Shown piece after piece: positions 1 to 6,874 of a DNA stretch of 16,227 nt (within the stretch, counting starts at the first letter, position 1; every line of letters starts with the position of its first letter). The stretch is from an uncultured Pedobacter sp. (GTDB lineage: Bacteria; Bacteroidota; Bacteroidia; Sphingobacteriales; Sphingobacteriaceae), in the NCBI RefSeq assembly GCF_946479715.1, contig NZ_CAMLHF010000128.1:1-16227 (forward strand), in the 5' to 3' direction. Under the pieces are notes generated by a model, which ran no database searches, was not told where the DNA came from, and saw only the letters and a program-made list of their open reading frames with translations. A program made the position numbers and the translations under genes.

Positions 1-1
1 A

Positions 2-2185
2 CCAGAGGCGTTCATTAAGCCCGATCAGATCCTTGATATTTCAGATAAGATGGCTGCCAACGGAAACTTAAACTGGCAGGCACCCAAAGGCAATTGGACA
101 ATCCTGCGCCTGGGTCATGTTAATTCCGGAAAGAGAAATGGGCCGGCACCTGCCGAAGGAACCGGATGGGAAGCAAATAAGTTTTCTAAATCAGGCGCTG
201 ATGCACATTTTTCAGGTTACATAGGCCGACTTTCGGGCGCAAATGGACCACTTGCGGGAGGGCTGCTAAATGGTATGCTCATCGATAGCTGGGAATGCCA
301 TACCCAAAGCTGGACCCAGGATATGGAACCCGAATTTAATCGTATTTCGAGTTATCAGCTTCGCAAATGGCTGCCTGCTTTATTTGGCTATGTGATCAAA
401 GATCATGAAACCACTGCACGCTTTTTGACCGACTGGCGCAAAACCCTCAATGACCTTTTAACCAATAATTATTATGGTCGCATGTCCTCGCTGGCAAAAG
501 AAAATGGATTATCCGTAACCTACGAAACCGGCCCAGGAGATGTAGTGCCTGCCGATATCATGGAGTATTTCAAATTTGCAGATGTACCTATGTGCGAGTT
601 CTGGCAACCCATGACCGATGGATTTGTCGGCTCTATCAACTTCAAGCCAATCAAGCCAACGGCCTCTGCAGCAAGGATGTATGGGAAACCACGTGTAGCG
701 GCAGAATCATTTACAAACATATCACTCAGCTGGGACGAACATCTCGACATGCTCAAAGAGGTTGCCAACATAAACAGCGTGCAGGGTGTTAGCCATTATG
801 TATTCCATACCTATACACATAACCCACAAACTCCTTTTCTGGCTCCTGGCAGCTCTTTCGGAGCAGGAATTGGTACACCTTTCTTAAGGGGACAAACCTG
901 GTGGCAATACATGCCTGATTTTACAGATTATTTATCGCGTTGCACATATATGCTCGAAAGAGGCAAGCCAGTGTCTGATGTGCTGTGGTATCTTGGCGAT
1001 GAGATCAATCATAAACCAGATCAGAATGCCGCTTTCCCGGAAGGATATAAATACGATTATTGTAACCCTGATGTGTTGTTGAACCGATTGAAAGTAGAAA
1101 ATGGAATGGTGGTAACTCCAGAAGGCATTCGATATCGGGTACTGTGGCTGCCCGACGTGCCACGTATGTTGCCACAAACATTAGAAAAAATACGGTCGCT
1201 TGTGCGTAACGGCGCAACCGTTGTGGGTAATGCACCAGTAGGACTTGCTACACTAACCGGAGGTAATGCTGCAAAACAACGTTTTAATGCTGCAATAAAA
1301 GATCTGTGGGGTGGAGCTGGCAAAGGTTTAAGAAAGGTTGGTAAGGGACATGTTATTTCAGGCATGTCGATCGATCAGGCATTGGCCACGTTAAAGATCA
1401 CACCCGATGTTATCGGAGGGGATGCGTTATGGGCACACCGGAGTATAGAGGGGGCAGACTGGTATTTTGTGACTGCACCAAAAGGCCATGGATTTACAGG
1501 CGAGTTGAGTTTCCGGGCAAAAGGAGAGGTAGAACTGTGGGATCCAGTTACCGGTACTTCCAAACCTGCCGAAAGCCAACTTAATGCTGAGCGCACAACT
1601 GTTAAACTTAATCTGGCACAGGGAGGTTCATGCTTTGTTGTTTTCAGGAAAAAAGAAAGCACAGGAGCCGCGGCTAAATTTAAAGTAACCGAAGCAGTTG
1701 CTACCTTGTCGATCTCAGGATCATGGAAGCTGGCTTTCCCTGCAGGATGGGGTGCTCCGGAAGCTCTTGAAATAACTGAACTAAAGCCATGGAAGGACCT
1801 TGATATTTCAGCAGAAGGAAAAGCGTTTTCGGGTACTGTAACATACGCAACCACATTCACTATCGATAAAACGGCCCCTGATCTGGACTATATCCTCGAT
1901 TTAGGGAAAGTTGACATGGCTGCGGTTGTAAGCCTAAACGGCAAAGAAGTGGGGAAATTATGGGCTGCACCGTATCGTGTTAATTTAAAGGATTTCATTA
2001 AACTGGGTCAGAATACACTGAGTGTGCAGGTAACGAGCACCTGGTTCAATCGTTTGGCTTTTGATGCAGGGCAACCTGAAGACAAGCGTAAAACGTGGAC
2101 TATAGCAGGACCGGGCAAAGGTTCGGCTTTACGTGTATCGGGTTTACTGGGGCCTGTAAAACTTGATGTTCAAAAGGAAAAGTAA
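2..2185 (+). CDS. GH106-like alpha-L-rhamnosidase, 3' part (5' end outside window)
   Basis: The reading frame is open from base 2 and no start is visible, so the first in-frame ATG at 50 is internal. About 727 residues are visible. Counting from that ATG, the segment around residues 75-100 (IDSWECHTQSW), the YETGPGD and CEFWQP motifs near 180-205 and the AAESFTN motif near 235 resemble GH106 family alpha-L-rhamnosidases, which remove terminal rhamnose from plant or pectic glycans. Acidic residues in these motifs are candidate catalytic residues, but I cannot assign which. The last 150 residues or so (DYILDLGKVDMAAVVSLNGKE, then WFNRLAFD) look like a C-terminal beta-sandwich sugar-binding domain of the GH2 type. 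The expected signal peptide would lie upstream of the window. Such genes usually sit in polysaccharide utilisation loci, but the downstream gene is not of that kind. Family call is confident; substrate specificity is inferred. Confidence 0.82.
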   Translation, partial: PEAFIKPDQILDISDKMAANGNLNWQAPKGNWTILRLGHVNSGKRNGPAPAEGTGWEANKFSKSGADAHFSGYIGRLSGANGPLAGGLLNGMLIDSWECHTQSWTQDMEPEFNRISSYQLRKWLPALFGYVIKDHETTARFLTDWRKTLNDLLTNNYYGRMSSLAKENGLSVTYETGPGDVVPADIMEYFKFADVPMCEFWQPMTDGFVGSINFKPIKPTASAARMYGKPRVAAESFTNISLSWDEHLDMLKEVANINSVQGVSHYVFHTYTHNPQTPFLAPGSSFGAGIGTPFLRGQTWWQYMPDFTDYLSRCTYMLERGKPVSDVLWYLGDEINHKPDQNAAFPEGYKYDYCNPDVLLNRLKVENGMVVTPEGIRYRVLWLPDVPRMLPQTLEKIRSLVRNGATVVGNAPVGLATLTGGNAAKQRFNAAIKDLWGGAGKGLRKVGKGHVISGMSIDQALATLKITPDVIGGDALWAHRSIEGADWYFVTAPKGHGFTGELSFRAKGEVELWDPVTGTSKPAESQLNAERTTVKLNLAQGGSCFVVFRKKESTGAAAKFKVTEAVATLSISGSWKLAFPAGWGAPEALEITELKPWKDLDISAEGKAFSGTVTYATTFTIDKTAPDLDYILDLGKVDMAAVVSLNGKEVGKLWAAPYRVNLKDFIKLGQNTLSVQVTSTWFNRLAFDAGQPEDKRKTWTIAGPGKGSALRVSGLLGPVKLDVQKEK

Positions 2186-2193
2186 AATGTCAT

Positions 2194-2209
2194 AAATACC
2201 CCTGTATTT
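2194..2209. terminator. Short AT-rich hairpin after the glycoside hydrolase gene
   Basis: AAATAC and GTATTT form a perfect 6-bp stem around a CCCT loop, nine bases after the stop codon and followed by TTG. Position fits a weak terminator, but the stem has only one G-C pair and there is no real T-tract. Confidence 0.22.
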
Positions 2210-2247
2210 TGTCCTGATCGTCCCTTATGGGCAATACCTATTCGCAT

Positions 2248-2255
2248 TAACTTTG
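2248..2255 (+). promoter_or_regulatory. Bacteroidota-type -7 element for the reductase gene
   Basis: TAACTTTG is a full match to the TAnnTTTG -7 consensus of Bacteroidota promoters, 21 bases before the ATG at 2277. No TTG -33 element is visible at the usual 19-21 base spacing, so the promoter may be weak or need an activator. Confidence 0.5.
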
Positions 2256-2276
2256 TTTTAATCAAATGTCGAAACC

Positions 2277-2888
2277 ATGAGGAAAATAATTGCTTGCCTA
2301 TTTTTAACGATGGACGGGGTGATCCAATCGCCCGGAGGTCCGGATGAAGATCCTAAGAATAACTTTAAATGGGGAGGATGGTCATTCCCTCATTGGGATG
2401 ATATTATGAACCAATCAATGGCTAAAATCACCGCTGAGCCTTATGATTTGCTGCTGGGAAGGCGTACCTATGAAATTTTTGCTGCATTTTGGCCAAATCA
2501 ACAAAATGATCCTACTTCCGAAATGTTTAACCGAGTTGAGAAATATGTTGTGGCTACCACTAAAGTAGATACCTCTTGGATAAATACTTCTCTTATTACC
2601 GGTAATGTAATACACGAACTGGAAAAATTCAAGGCATCAGATGGACCTAATTTGCTGATTTATGGAAGTGCCGACCTGTGTCAGACTTTATTTAAACACC
2701 ATCTGATAGATGTACTGCATACCTGGACATTTCCTGTTACCTTGGGTAGCGGTCAGCGGCTTTTTGAAAAGGGTACGCAGCCAGAGCAGTGGAAGCTTGC
2801 AGATGCTGTTGTGTCTTCTACAGGCGTCATCATGGCAAGTTATTCTCCTGATGGGGATGTAAAAACAGGTTCTATGTCAGATGGGTAG
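2277..2888 (+). CDS. Dihydrofolate reductase-family protein (RibD C-terminal domain)
   Basis: This 203-residue protein belongs to the RibD-C/DHFR-like group (YwjB/YyaP type), cytosolic proteins with an NADPH-binding fold and mostly unknown substrates. Visible hallmarks are the N-terminal strand and loop MRKIIACLFLTMDGVI (residues 1-16), the LLLGRRTYEIF motif (58-68) expected to contact the cofactor, LLIYGSADL (126-134), and LGSGQRLFEKG near 156-166. Length fits the family. The ATG at 2277 is chosen because the family motif starts at once and a -7 element lies just upstream. The last 16 codons overlap the 3' end of the convergent hxlR gene, so the terminal VKTGSMSDG tail may be a lineage-specific extension. 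It is not a true folate enzyme by sequence alone; a reductase role is inferred. Confidence 0.85.
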   Translation: MRKIIACLFLTMDGVIQSPGGPDEDPKNNFKWGGWSFPHWDDIMNQSMAKITAEPYDLLLGRRTYEIFAAFWPNQQNDPTSEMFNRVEKYVVATTKVDTSWINTSLITGNVIHELEKFKASDGPNLLIYGSADLCQTLFKHHLIDVLHTWTFPVTLGSGQRLFEKGTQPEQWKLADAVVSSTGVIMASYSPDGDVKTGSMSDG

Positions 2889-3238
2889 GTTGATTTGATA
2901 ACCTTACGCAACTGATCATCATGCTCATCTGCCCATTCGCCAAGTGCTTGTATCAGGGGAATTACGGTGTGTCCTAAATCTGTAAGGAAATATTCAACTT
3001 TAGGGGGTAGTTCAGCATAGATTTTCTTTGAAACCAATTCATGTTGTTCCAATTCGTTTAACTGCATATTGAGTACTCTTCTCGATGCGTCAGGTATTTT
3101 TCTTTGCAATTCGCTCGGCCTCCTATTGCCTTCATGAATAAAATACAGGAGCCTGATTTTCCATTTCCCATATAGTACTTCAGCAAGCAGGTCAAGACCG
3201 CAATTAAGAGAAACAGGTATCTTTCTTTGATGCTTCAT
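2840..3238 (-). CDS. HxlR-family winged-helix transcriptional regulator
   Basis: The 132-residue protein has the standard HxlR layout: a conserved N-terminal Cys (C13), the GKWKIRLL signature (24-31), a recognition region with RKIPDASRRVLNMQLNELE (46-64) and a wing ending in KVEYFLTDLG (80-89). HxlR proteins are dimeric DNA-binding regulators, several of which sense electrophiles or thiol stress through the N-terminal Cys, and they often control a divergent enzyme gene. Here the divergent gene encodes an SDR oxidoreductase and the spacer contains a 24-bp inverted repeat, which supports local regulation including autoregulation. The 3' end overlaps the convergent reductase gene by 49 bp. The ATG at 3238 is only five bases from a perfect -7 box, so the message may have almost no 5' leader. 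Family call is secure; the target and signal are inferred. Confidence 0.9.
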   Translation of the reverse strand: MKHQRKIPVSLNCGLDLLAEVLYGKWKIRLLYFIHEGNRRPSELQRKIPDASRRVLNMQLNELEQHELVSKKIYAELPPKVEYFLTDLGHTVIPLIQALGEWADEHDDQLRKVIKSTYPSDIEPVFTSPSGE

Positions 3239-3242
3239 TATT

Positions 3243-3250
3243 CAAAGATA
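3243..3250 (-). promoter_or_regulatory. -7 element of hxlR, almost abutting the start codon
   Basis: On the minus strand TATCTTTG matches TAnnTTTG perfectly. It ends five bases before the ATG at 3238, so transcription would start at or very near the start codon. No TTG -33 element is visible at the normal distance. Confidence 0.5.
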
Positions 3251-3270
3251 AGTTATTGATGCAATTTTAA

Positions 3271-3294
3271 TATAGGGATAAATTTAGCCCTATA
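3271..3294. promoter_or_regulatory. 24-bp palindrome, candidate HxlR operator
   Basis: TATAGGG (3271-3277) and CCCTATA (3288-3294) flank an inner TAAATTTA palindrome (3279-3286). The only mismatched pair is A3278/G3287, and there is no spacer. It lies between the divergent hxlR and SDR genes, centred about 44 bp upstream of the hxlR start codon. Position and symmetry fit a dimeric repressor or activator; HxlR is the obvious candidate. Confidence 0.55.
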
Positions 3295-3312
3295 CGAATC
3301 GGTTTTCCGTAC

Positions 3313-3343
3313 TTGTAGCATTAGCACATAAGGCCAATCTTTG
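3313..3343 (+). promoter_or_regulatory. Candidate promoter of the SDR gene
   Basis: TTG at 3313-3315, a 20-base spacer, then AATCTTTG at 3336-3343, which is one mismatch from TAnnTTTG. Initiation would fall near 3349, giving a leader of about 13 bases before the ATG at 3362. This also rules out a TTG start at 3341, which lies inside the -7 box. Confidence 0.45.
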
Positions 3344-3361
3344 CAGTACAAATACAATATT

Positions 3362-4153
3362 ATGAAACAATTCAATTTCAATAATGAGCTTTCTGGTAAA
3401 ATAGCGTTGGTTACAGGAGGCACAAAAGGAGCAGGAAAGGCAATTGCCCAAAGGCTGGCAATTGCAGGAGCTAAAGTTGTTGTTGCTGCCCGTAATAAAC
3501 CCGAGGATATTAACCCTGACTTTACTTTCATATCTGCAGATTTAAGTACAACAGATGGAACAGCAACACTGATTGCCGATTTAGAGAGCCGGTTTAAGGG
3601 GATCGATATTCTGATTAACAACCTTGGTGGATCGAATACTCCAGGCGGTGGTTTTCAAGCCTTGACAGATCAAAACTGGGAGGAAACCTTGCAAACCAAT
3701 CTTCTTGCTCCGGTTAGACTTGACAGGGCATTATTACCCTACATGATCAAGCAATCATCAGGTGTAATTATTCACATTGCATCTATTCAAGGCAAATTGC
3801 CATTGCATGATGCAACATTGCCTTATGCAGCTGCAAAGGCCGGATTAATCAATTACAGTAAAAGTCTTTCAAATGAAGTTTCTCCTAAAGGTGTGCGTGT
3901 ACTTACCGTTTCCCCGGGCTGGATACAAACTGCTGGTGCTATCGGCATGATGGAGGAACTTGCAGAGAGAACCGGTATAACAGTGGCAGAAGCTACTCAA
4001 AAAGTGATGGATTCTTTAGGAGGAATTCCGATGGGTAGACCGGCAGAACCTGAAGAAGTTGCTGAACTGGTAGGTTTCCTTGTCTCGCCCCGTGCCGCTT
4101 ACTTAAGTGGAACAGAATATGTGATTGATGGTGGTACAATTCCAACAGCATAA
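3362..4153 (+). CDS. SDR-family NAD(P)-dependent oxidoreductase
   Basis: This is a 263-residue classical short-chain dehydrogenase/reductase, a cytosolic Rossmann-fold enzyme that oxidises or reduces alcohol/carbonyl substrates. All classical motifs are present: cofactor-binding TGGTKGAG (18-25), NNLGG (86-90, the NNAG-type motif), N113, and the catalytic set S141, Y155 and K159 in YAAAK. The C-terminal GGIPMGRPAEPEEVAELVGFL and DGGT motifs are typical of the FabG-like branch. The start is set at the ATG at 3362, since the protein then begins a few residues before the Rossmann strand and the upstream TTG lies in the candidate -7 box. It is divergent from hxlR and probably controlled by it. 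The substrate cannot be named from sequence. Confidence 0.9.
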   Translation: MKQFNFNNELSGKIALVTGGTKGAGKAIAQRLAIAGAKVVVAARNKPEDINPDFTFISADLSTTDGTATLIADLESRFKGIDILINNLGGSNTPGGGFQALTDQNWEETLQTNLLAPVRLDRALLPYMIKQSSGVIIHIASIQGKLPLHDATLPYAAAKAGLINYSKSLSNEVSPKGVRVLTVSPGWIQTAGAIGMMEELAERTGITVAEATQKVMDSLGGIPMGRPAEPEEVAELVGFLVSPRAAYLSGTEYVIDGGTIPTA

Positions 4154-4172
4154 ATTAATGAAGATTTAAATG

Positions 4173-4532
4173 CTACAACATTCTGCCGTTAACCACCAAC
4201 TTGTATTTTAACGCGCCTTCAGCATACAGGTAGTATCCATTTTTAGCGCGTACTGTTTCAAATTCTCCAAAAGGTAATTTTACATGCTTATTGTTTACAA
4301 AGTAACCTCCAATGGTAAGATTAGCAAACCATTTCCTGGCATCTGTATGTGTCCAGATTTCTACTTTATCTGTACTAAACTGGCAAACCGTTTCCCTGTA
4401 CTCGATATTGGATAATGAGAGCTTAATCAAACGGAATTGTTTCCCTGCTAAAGAAACAGGAGTGGGGTTGATGCATCCTGCAAGGAACATAGTACAGAAT
4501 GTAAAATAGAGGAGCGTTTTTCTAAGTAGCAT
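4173..4532 (-). CDS. Small hypothetical lipoprotein
   Basis: A 119-residue protein with a lipoprotein signal: a charged start (MLLRK), a hydrophobic stretch, and the lipobox FLAGC ending at C20, so it should be lipidated and held in the outer or inner membrane. The mature part is about 100 residues with alternating hydrophobic and polar residues suggestive of a small beta-rich domain (GKQFRLIKLS, then YYLYAEGALKYKLVV). I do not recognise a family. It follows the histidine kinase gene in the same direction with a gap of only 36 bp, so co-transcription is possible. It converges with the SDR gene, with 19 bases between stops and no clear terminator hairpin. Confidence 0.7.
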   Translation of the reverse strand: MLLRKTLLYFTFCTMFLAGCINPTPVSLAGKQFRLIKLSLSNIEYRETVCQFSTDKVEIWTHTDARKWFANLTIGGYFVNNKHVKLPFGEFETVRAKNGYYLYAEGALKYKLVVNGRML

Positions 4533-4568
4533 AACACTAATATACCAAATTATTAATCAAATGCCTTT

Positions 4569-6596
4569 CTAGTTTTCATTAATTGGTATTGTAAACCAAA
4601 ACGTACTACCAATACCAACCTCACTTTCAACGCCAATATCGCCGCCATGCCTTTTAATGATCTCCGAGCAGATGTATAACCCAAGCCCAAGCCCGGTGTA
4701 ATTATCACCCTCGTAGCTTACACGATAATATCGATCAAAAAGATTTGGTATAATATGGCTTTCAATACCAGGTCCTGTATCCTTTACTGAAACCTTAACA
4801 TAATTTTCAATCCTTTCAATATTAAGATAAATATCTTTCGAATCCGGGGCATATTTAACAGCGTTGTTAATGAAGTTAACTACAACCTGGTCTATGCGAT
4901 TTTCATCAGCATAAATCTGTAAGTCCTGATCCCCTTCAATAATCAACTTATATTTATTTTCAAATCGTACATGGTTACAACACAGGTTTAGCATATCTGC
5001 TACCGTAAATGTAGTTTTGGTCAGTTTTAGCTGTCCTTCTGCCATTCGGTTAGCGTTCAGCAGGTCATCTACCAAAACACTCATCTTTTCCATGCTTCTA
5101 TTTGCCTGCTCTATCAATTTCACATGGATTGGAGAAGTCGGTTTTTCTTTAATCCTGTCAAGTAGTTGCAAAGAGGCTTTTAAGCTGGTTACAGGAGTTT
5201 TTAGTTCATGACTTGCAATGCTTAAAAAGTCATCCCTGCGCTGTTCAAAGAGCTTACTTTCTGTAATATCGGCAGTCATTCCCACCATTCTGTTAACCTT
5301 TCCGTGCTCGTCATATCTTGGCCGTCCATGAGCGCTAATCCAGTGGATAGAACCATCGCGCCATTTTACCGGATATTCTGCTTTATAGATTCCGTTTTTT
5401 GCAATAGCCTCCTGCACCAATGCCTTTACCCGATCCCGGTGTTCCGGAAACATCGCATTAAACAGGTCTGGATAATTGAAGGTTTCGTCTTTTCCATATC
5501 CGTAATTGGCCTTAAACTGAGCGGTACTTTGCATAATTCCGGTAGCCAGATCCACTTCTGTAGATCCAAGTTTACTTGCATCTAAGGCTATTTCCAAACG
5601 CTGATTTATCTCTTCAACGGCTTTTCTTGCATTCACCTGTTCGGTAACCTCATTGGCTACAATCATCAGTTCTCTGGCTTCACCTGCCGTACCAATAGAT
5701 TGGTAGGTAAAGTTCACATATATATCTTTTTTTTCTTCACCATGTTGCATCGTAAGTTTGGCTTCATTGCCATAATACGGTTTGCCACTGACATATACCT
5801 CATTAAGGAAATCCATAATAGGCTGACCCTGAAGCGTTGGAAGAACGATAGATAAAGGCTGTCCGATAACTGATTGGTCTTTTCCCCAAATCTTAAGTAT
5901 GGCATCATTTGCGTTATCTACAATCAGTTTAGGACCCTTCAGTATCGCTATTGCCGTTGGCGATTCTTTAATTAGATTTCTAAACCTTAAGCCGCTTTCA
6001 AACAAATGTTCATTAGAAGTTACCAATTCTTCTTTTTGTTCGCTGAGCAGCAAATTAGTCGATTGGTGATTTTCTATTTCCTCAAGTGCCGAGATGCGCA
6101 ATTCGATCTGATCCATTACAGATGTGGCCATACCCGCAAGAATCTCTTTTTCCAGATCTCTAAATTCTCTGGGTTTCTGATCGATGATGCAAAGCGTACC
6201 AATCAGGAAACCATCATGAGTAATCAATGGAGCTCCGGCATAAAAGCGTAATCCAAAATCTCCTGCCACATTAGGATTAGCAATCAGACAGGGTTCTTTA
6301 AGCGCATCTTCAAAAACAGTTATTTCGGGATCTAGCACCGCAAGGGCACAAATGCTTTTACCTCGGTTAGCTTCTTTGGCTTTTCCCATACCAACATTGG
6401 CTTTAAAGAAAACGCGTTCCGCATCCACCAGCGATACCAAAGAAATAGGTGCATTAAATATTTTAGTGCAGAGCCTTGCGATATTATCAAAAGATGCCTC
6501 CGATGGAGTGTCCATAATCCTATAGCGCTTTAGCGCTATTAACCGTTCGGAATCATTCTCGGGAATAATGTTCATTCCGAAGGTATTTTCAATCAT
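4569..6596 (-). CDS. Soluble GAF-PAS-PAS sensor histidine kinase
   Basis: The 675-residue protein has no signal peptide or membrane helix, so it should be a cytoplasmic kinase. Domains in order: an N-terminal ERLIALKRYRIMDTPSEASFD lead-in and GAF domain (about 17-165), a short coiled linker (165-200), a PAS domain (about 203-320), a second PAS with PAC-like end (about 330-447; KWRDGSIHWISAHGRP), HisKA dimerisation domain with the phospho-acceptor H463 in SHELKTP, and HATPase (560-673) with N-box N578, the G1 motif DTGPG (606-610) and the G2 motif GLGLGL (635-640). It autophosphorylates and passes phosphate to a response regulator, but none is encoded next to it; the nearest regulator belongs to a separate cassette with its own kinase. 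The ligand is unknown; GAF and PAS may bind small molecules or cofactors. An ATG eight codons in (residue 8) is an alternative start. Confidence 0.9.
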   Translation of the reverse strand: MIENTFGMNIIPENDSERLIALKRYRIMDTPSEASFDNIARLCTKIFNAPISLVSLVDAERVFFKANVGMGKAKEANRGKSICALAVLDPEITVFEDALKEPCLIANPNVAGDFGLRFYAGAPLITHDGFLIGTLCIIDQKPREFRDLEKEILAGMATSVMDQIELRISALEEIENHQSTNLLLSEQKEELVTSNEHLFESGLRFRNLIKESPTAIAILKGPKLIVDNANDAILKIWGKDQSVIGQPLSIVLPTLQGQPIMDFLNEVYVSGKPYYGNEAKLTMQHGEEKKDIYVNFTYQSIGTAGEARELMIVANEVTEQVNARKAVEEINQRLEIALDASKLGSTEVDLATGIMQSTAQFKANYGYGKDETFNYPDLFNAMFPEHRDRVKALVQEAIAKNGIYKAEYPVKWRDGSIHWISAHGRPRYDEHGKVNRMVGMTADITESKLFEQRRDDFLSIASHELKTPVTSLKASLQLLDRIKEKPTSPIHVKLIEQANRSMEKMSVLVDDLLNANRMAEGQLKLTKTTFTVADMLNLCCNHVRFENKYKLIIEGDQDLQIYADENRIDQVVVNFINNAVKYAPDSKDIYLNIERIENYVKVSVKDTGPGIESHIIPNLFDRYYRVSYEGDNYTGLGLGLYICSEIIKRHGGDIGVESEVGIGSTFWFTIPINEN

Positions 6597-6622
6597 GCGG
6601 GGAAAAATAAGGTATTACTGGC

Positions 6623-6630
6623 TAAAGGTA
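6623..6630 (-). promoter_or_regulatory. Possible -7 element for the GAF-PAS histidine kinase
   Basis: On the minus strand TACCTTTA is one mismatch from TAnnTTTG, 26 bases before the ATG at 6596. No -33 TTG is visible at the right distance. Weak support. Confidence 0.25.
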
Positions 6631-6666
6631 CGAAAAGATGAAAGATTTCCCTTAAAAGTTAAACAA

Positions 6667-6774
6667 ATGATAGCAAAAGCGCTCAGAGATAGAATTGTTC
6701 TGTTCAGCTTGCTTTTTATTTTCTTATTCCAAGTGCTGGCTGTTTCGGATGTAACAATAAATGCTTTAAATTAG
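6667..6774 (+). CDS. Possible 35-residue single-helix membrane peptide
   Basis: A small open frame starting at ATG 6667 encodes a basic N-terminus (MIAKALRDR) followed by an unbroken hydrophobic run (IVLFSLLFIFLFQVLAV) long enough to cross the membrane. It lies wholly within the 278-bp spacer between the divergent kinase gene and the four-gene cassette, so it is not a shadow of a known gene. There is no clear ribosome binding site or promoter, and the hydrophobic run could be a chance product of AT-rich DNA. Listed as a low-confidence candidate. Confidence 0.2.
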   Translation: MIAKALRDRIVLFSLLFIFLFQVLAVSDVTINALN

Positions 6775-6790
6775 AGCGTGTATTTATAAT

Positions 6791-6810
6791 AATACCACCA
6801 GGGGGGTATT
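6791..6810. promoter_or_regulatory. NarL-like 7-2-7 inverted repeat upstream of the sensor cassette
   Basis: AATACCACC and GGGGGTATT form 9-bp arms with eight matches around a 2-bp AG centre. The inner TACCACC-AG-GGGGGTA has the 7-2-7 spacing and the TAC...GTA ends known for E. coli NarL sites. It abuts the candidate -33 element of the cassette promoter, about 43 bp upstream of the predicted start of transcription, the usual place for an activator. The response regulator encoded at 8745 is the natural candidate ligand. Confidence 0.45.
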
Positions 6811-6839
6811 GCTACTGTGGATATGAAATATCAAATTTG
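6809..6839 (+). promoter_or_regulatory. Candidate promoter of the sensor cassette
   Basis: TTG at 6809-6811, a 20-base spacer, then CAAATTTG at 6832-6839, one mismatch from TAnnTTTG. This would give a leader of about 30 bases before the ATG at 6875. An alternative reading (TTTG 6836-6839 as -33 and TATCTAAT 6860-6867 as -7) is poorer. Confidence 0.35.
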
Positions 6840-6874
6840 ACTATAACAATTAACAACCATATCTAATTATTAAC

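Noticed and set aside
1375..1860. 161-codon open frame on the minus strand inside the glycoside hydrolase gene
   Set aside because: It lies fully antisense to a well-supported GH106-like coding region and its translation shows no recognisable motif or signal.
3341..3361. TTG start for the SDR gene, adding seven residues
   Set aside because: The TTG lies in the candidate -7 box, so it would not be transcribed; the ATG at 3362 gives a normal N-terminus.
3253..3621. 122-codon minus-strand frame across the hxlR-SDR spacer
   Set aside because: It overlaps the SDR gene antisense, covers the palindrome and promoters, and lacks protein-like features.
6568..6666. N-terminal extension of the small hydrophobic frame starting at 6568
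   Set aside because: It begins antisense inside the histidine kinase coding region, and only the part from ATG 6667 is in free DNA.
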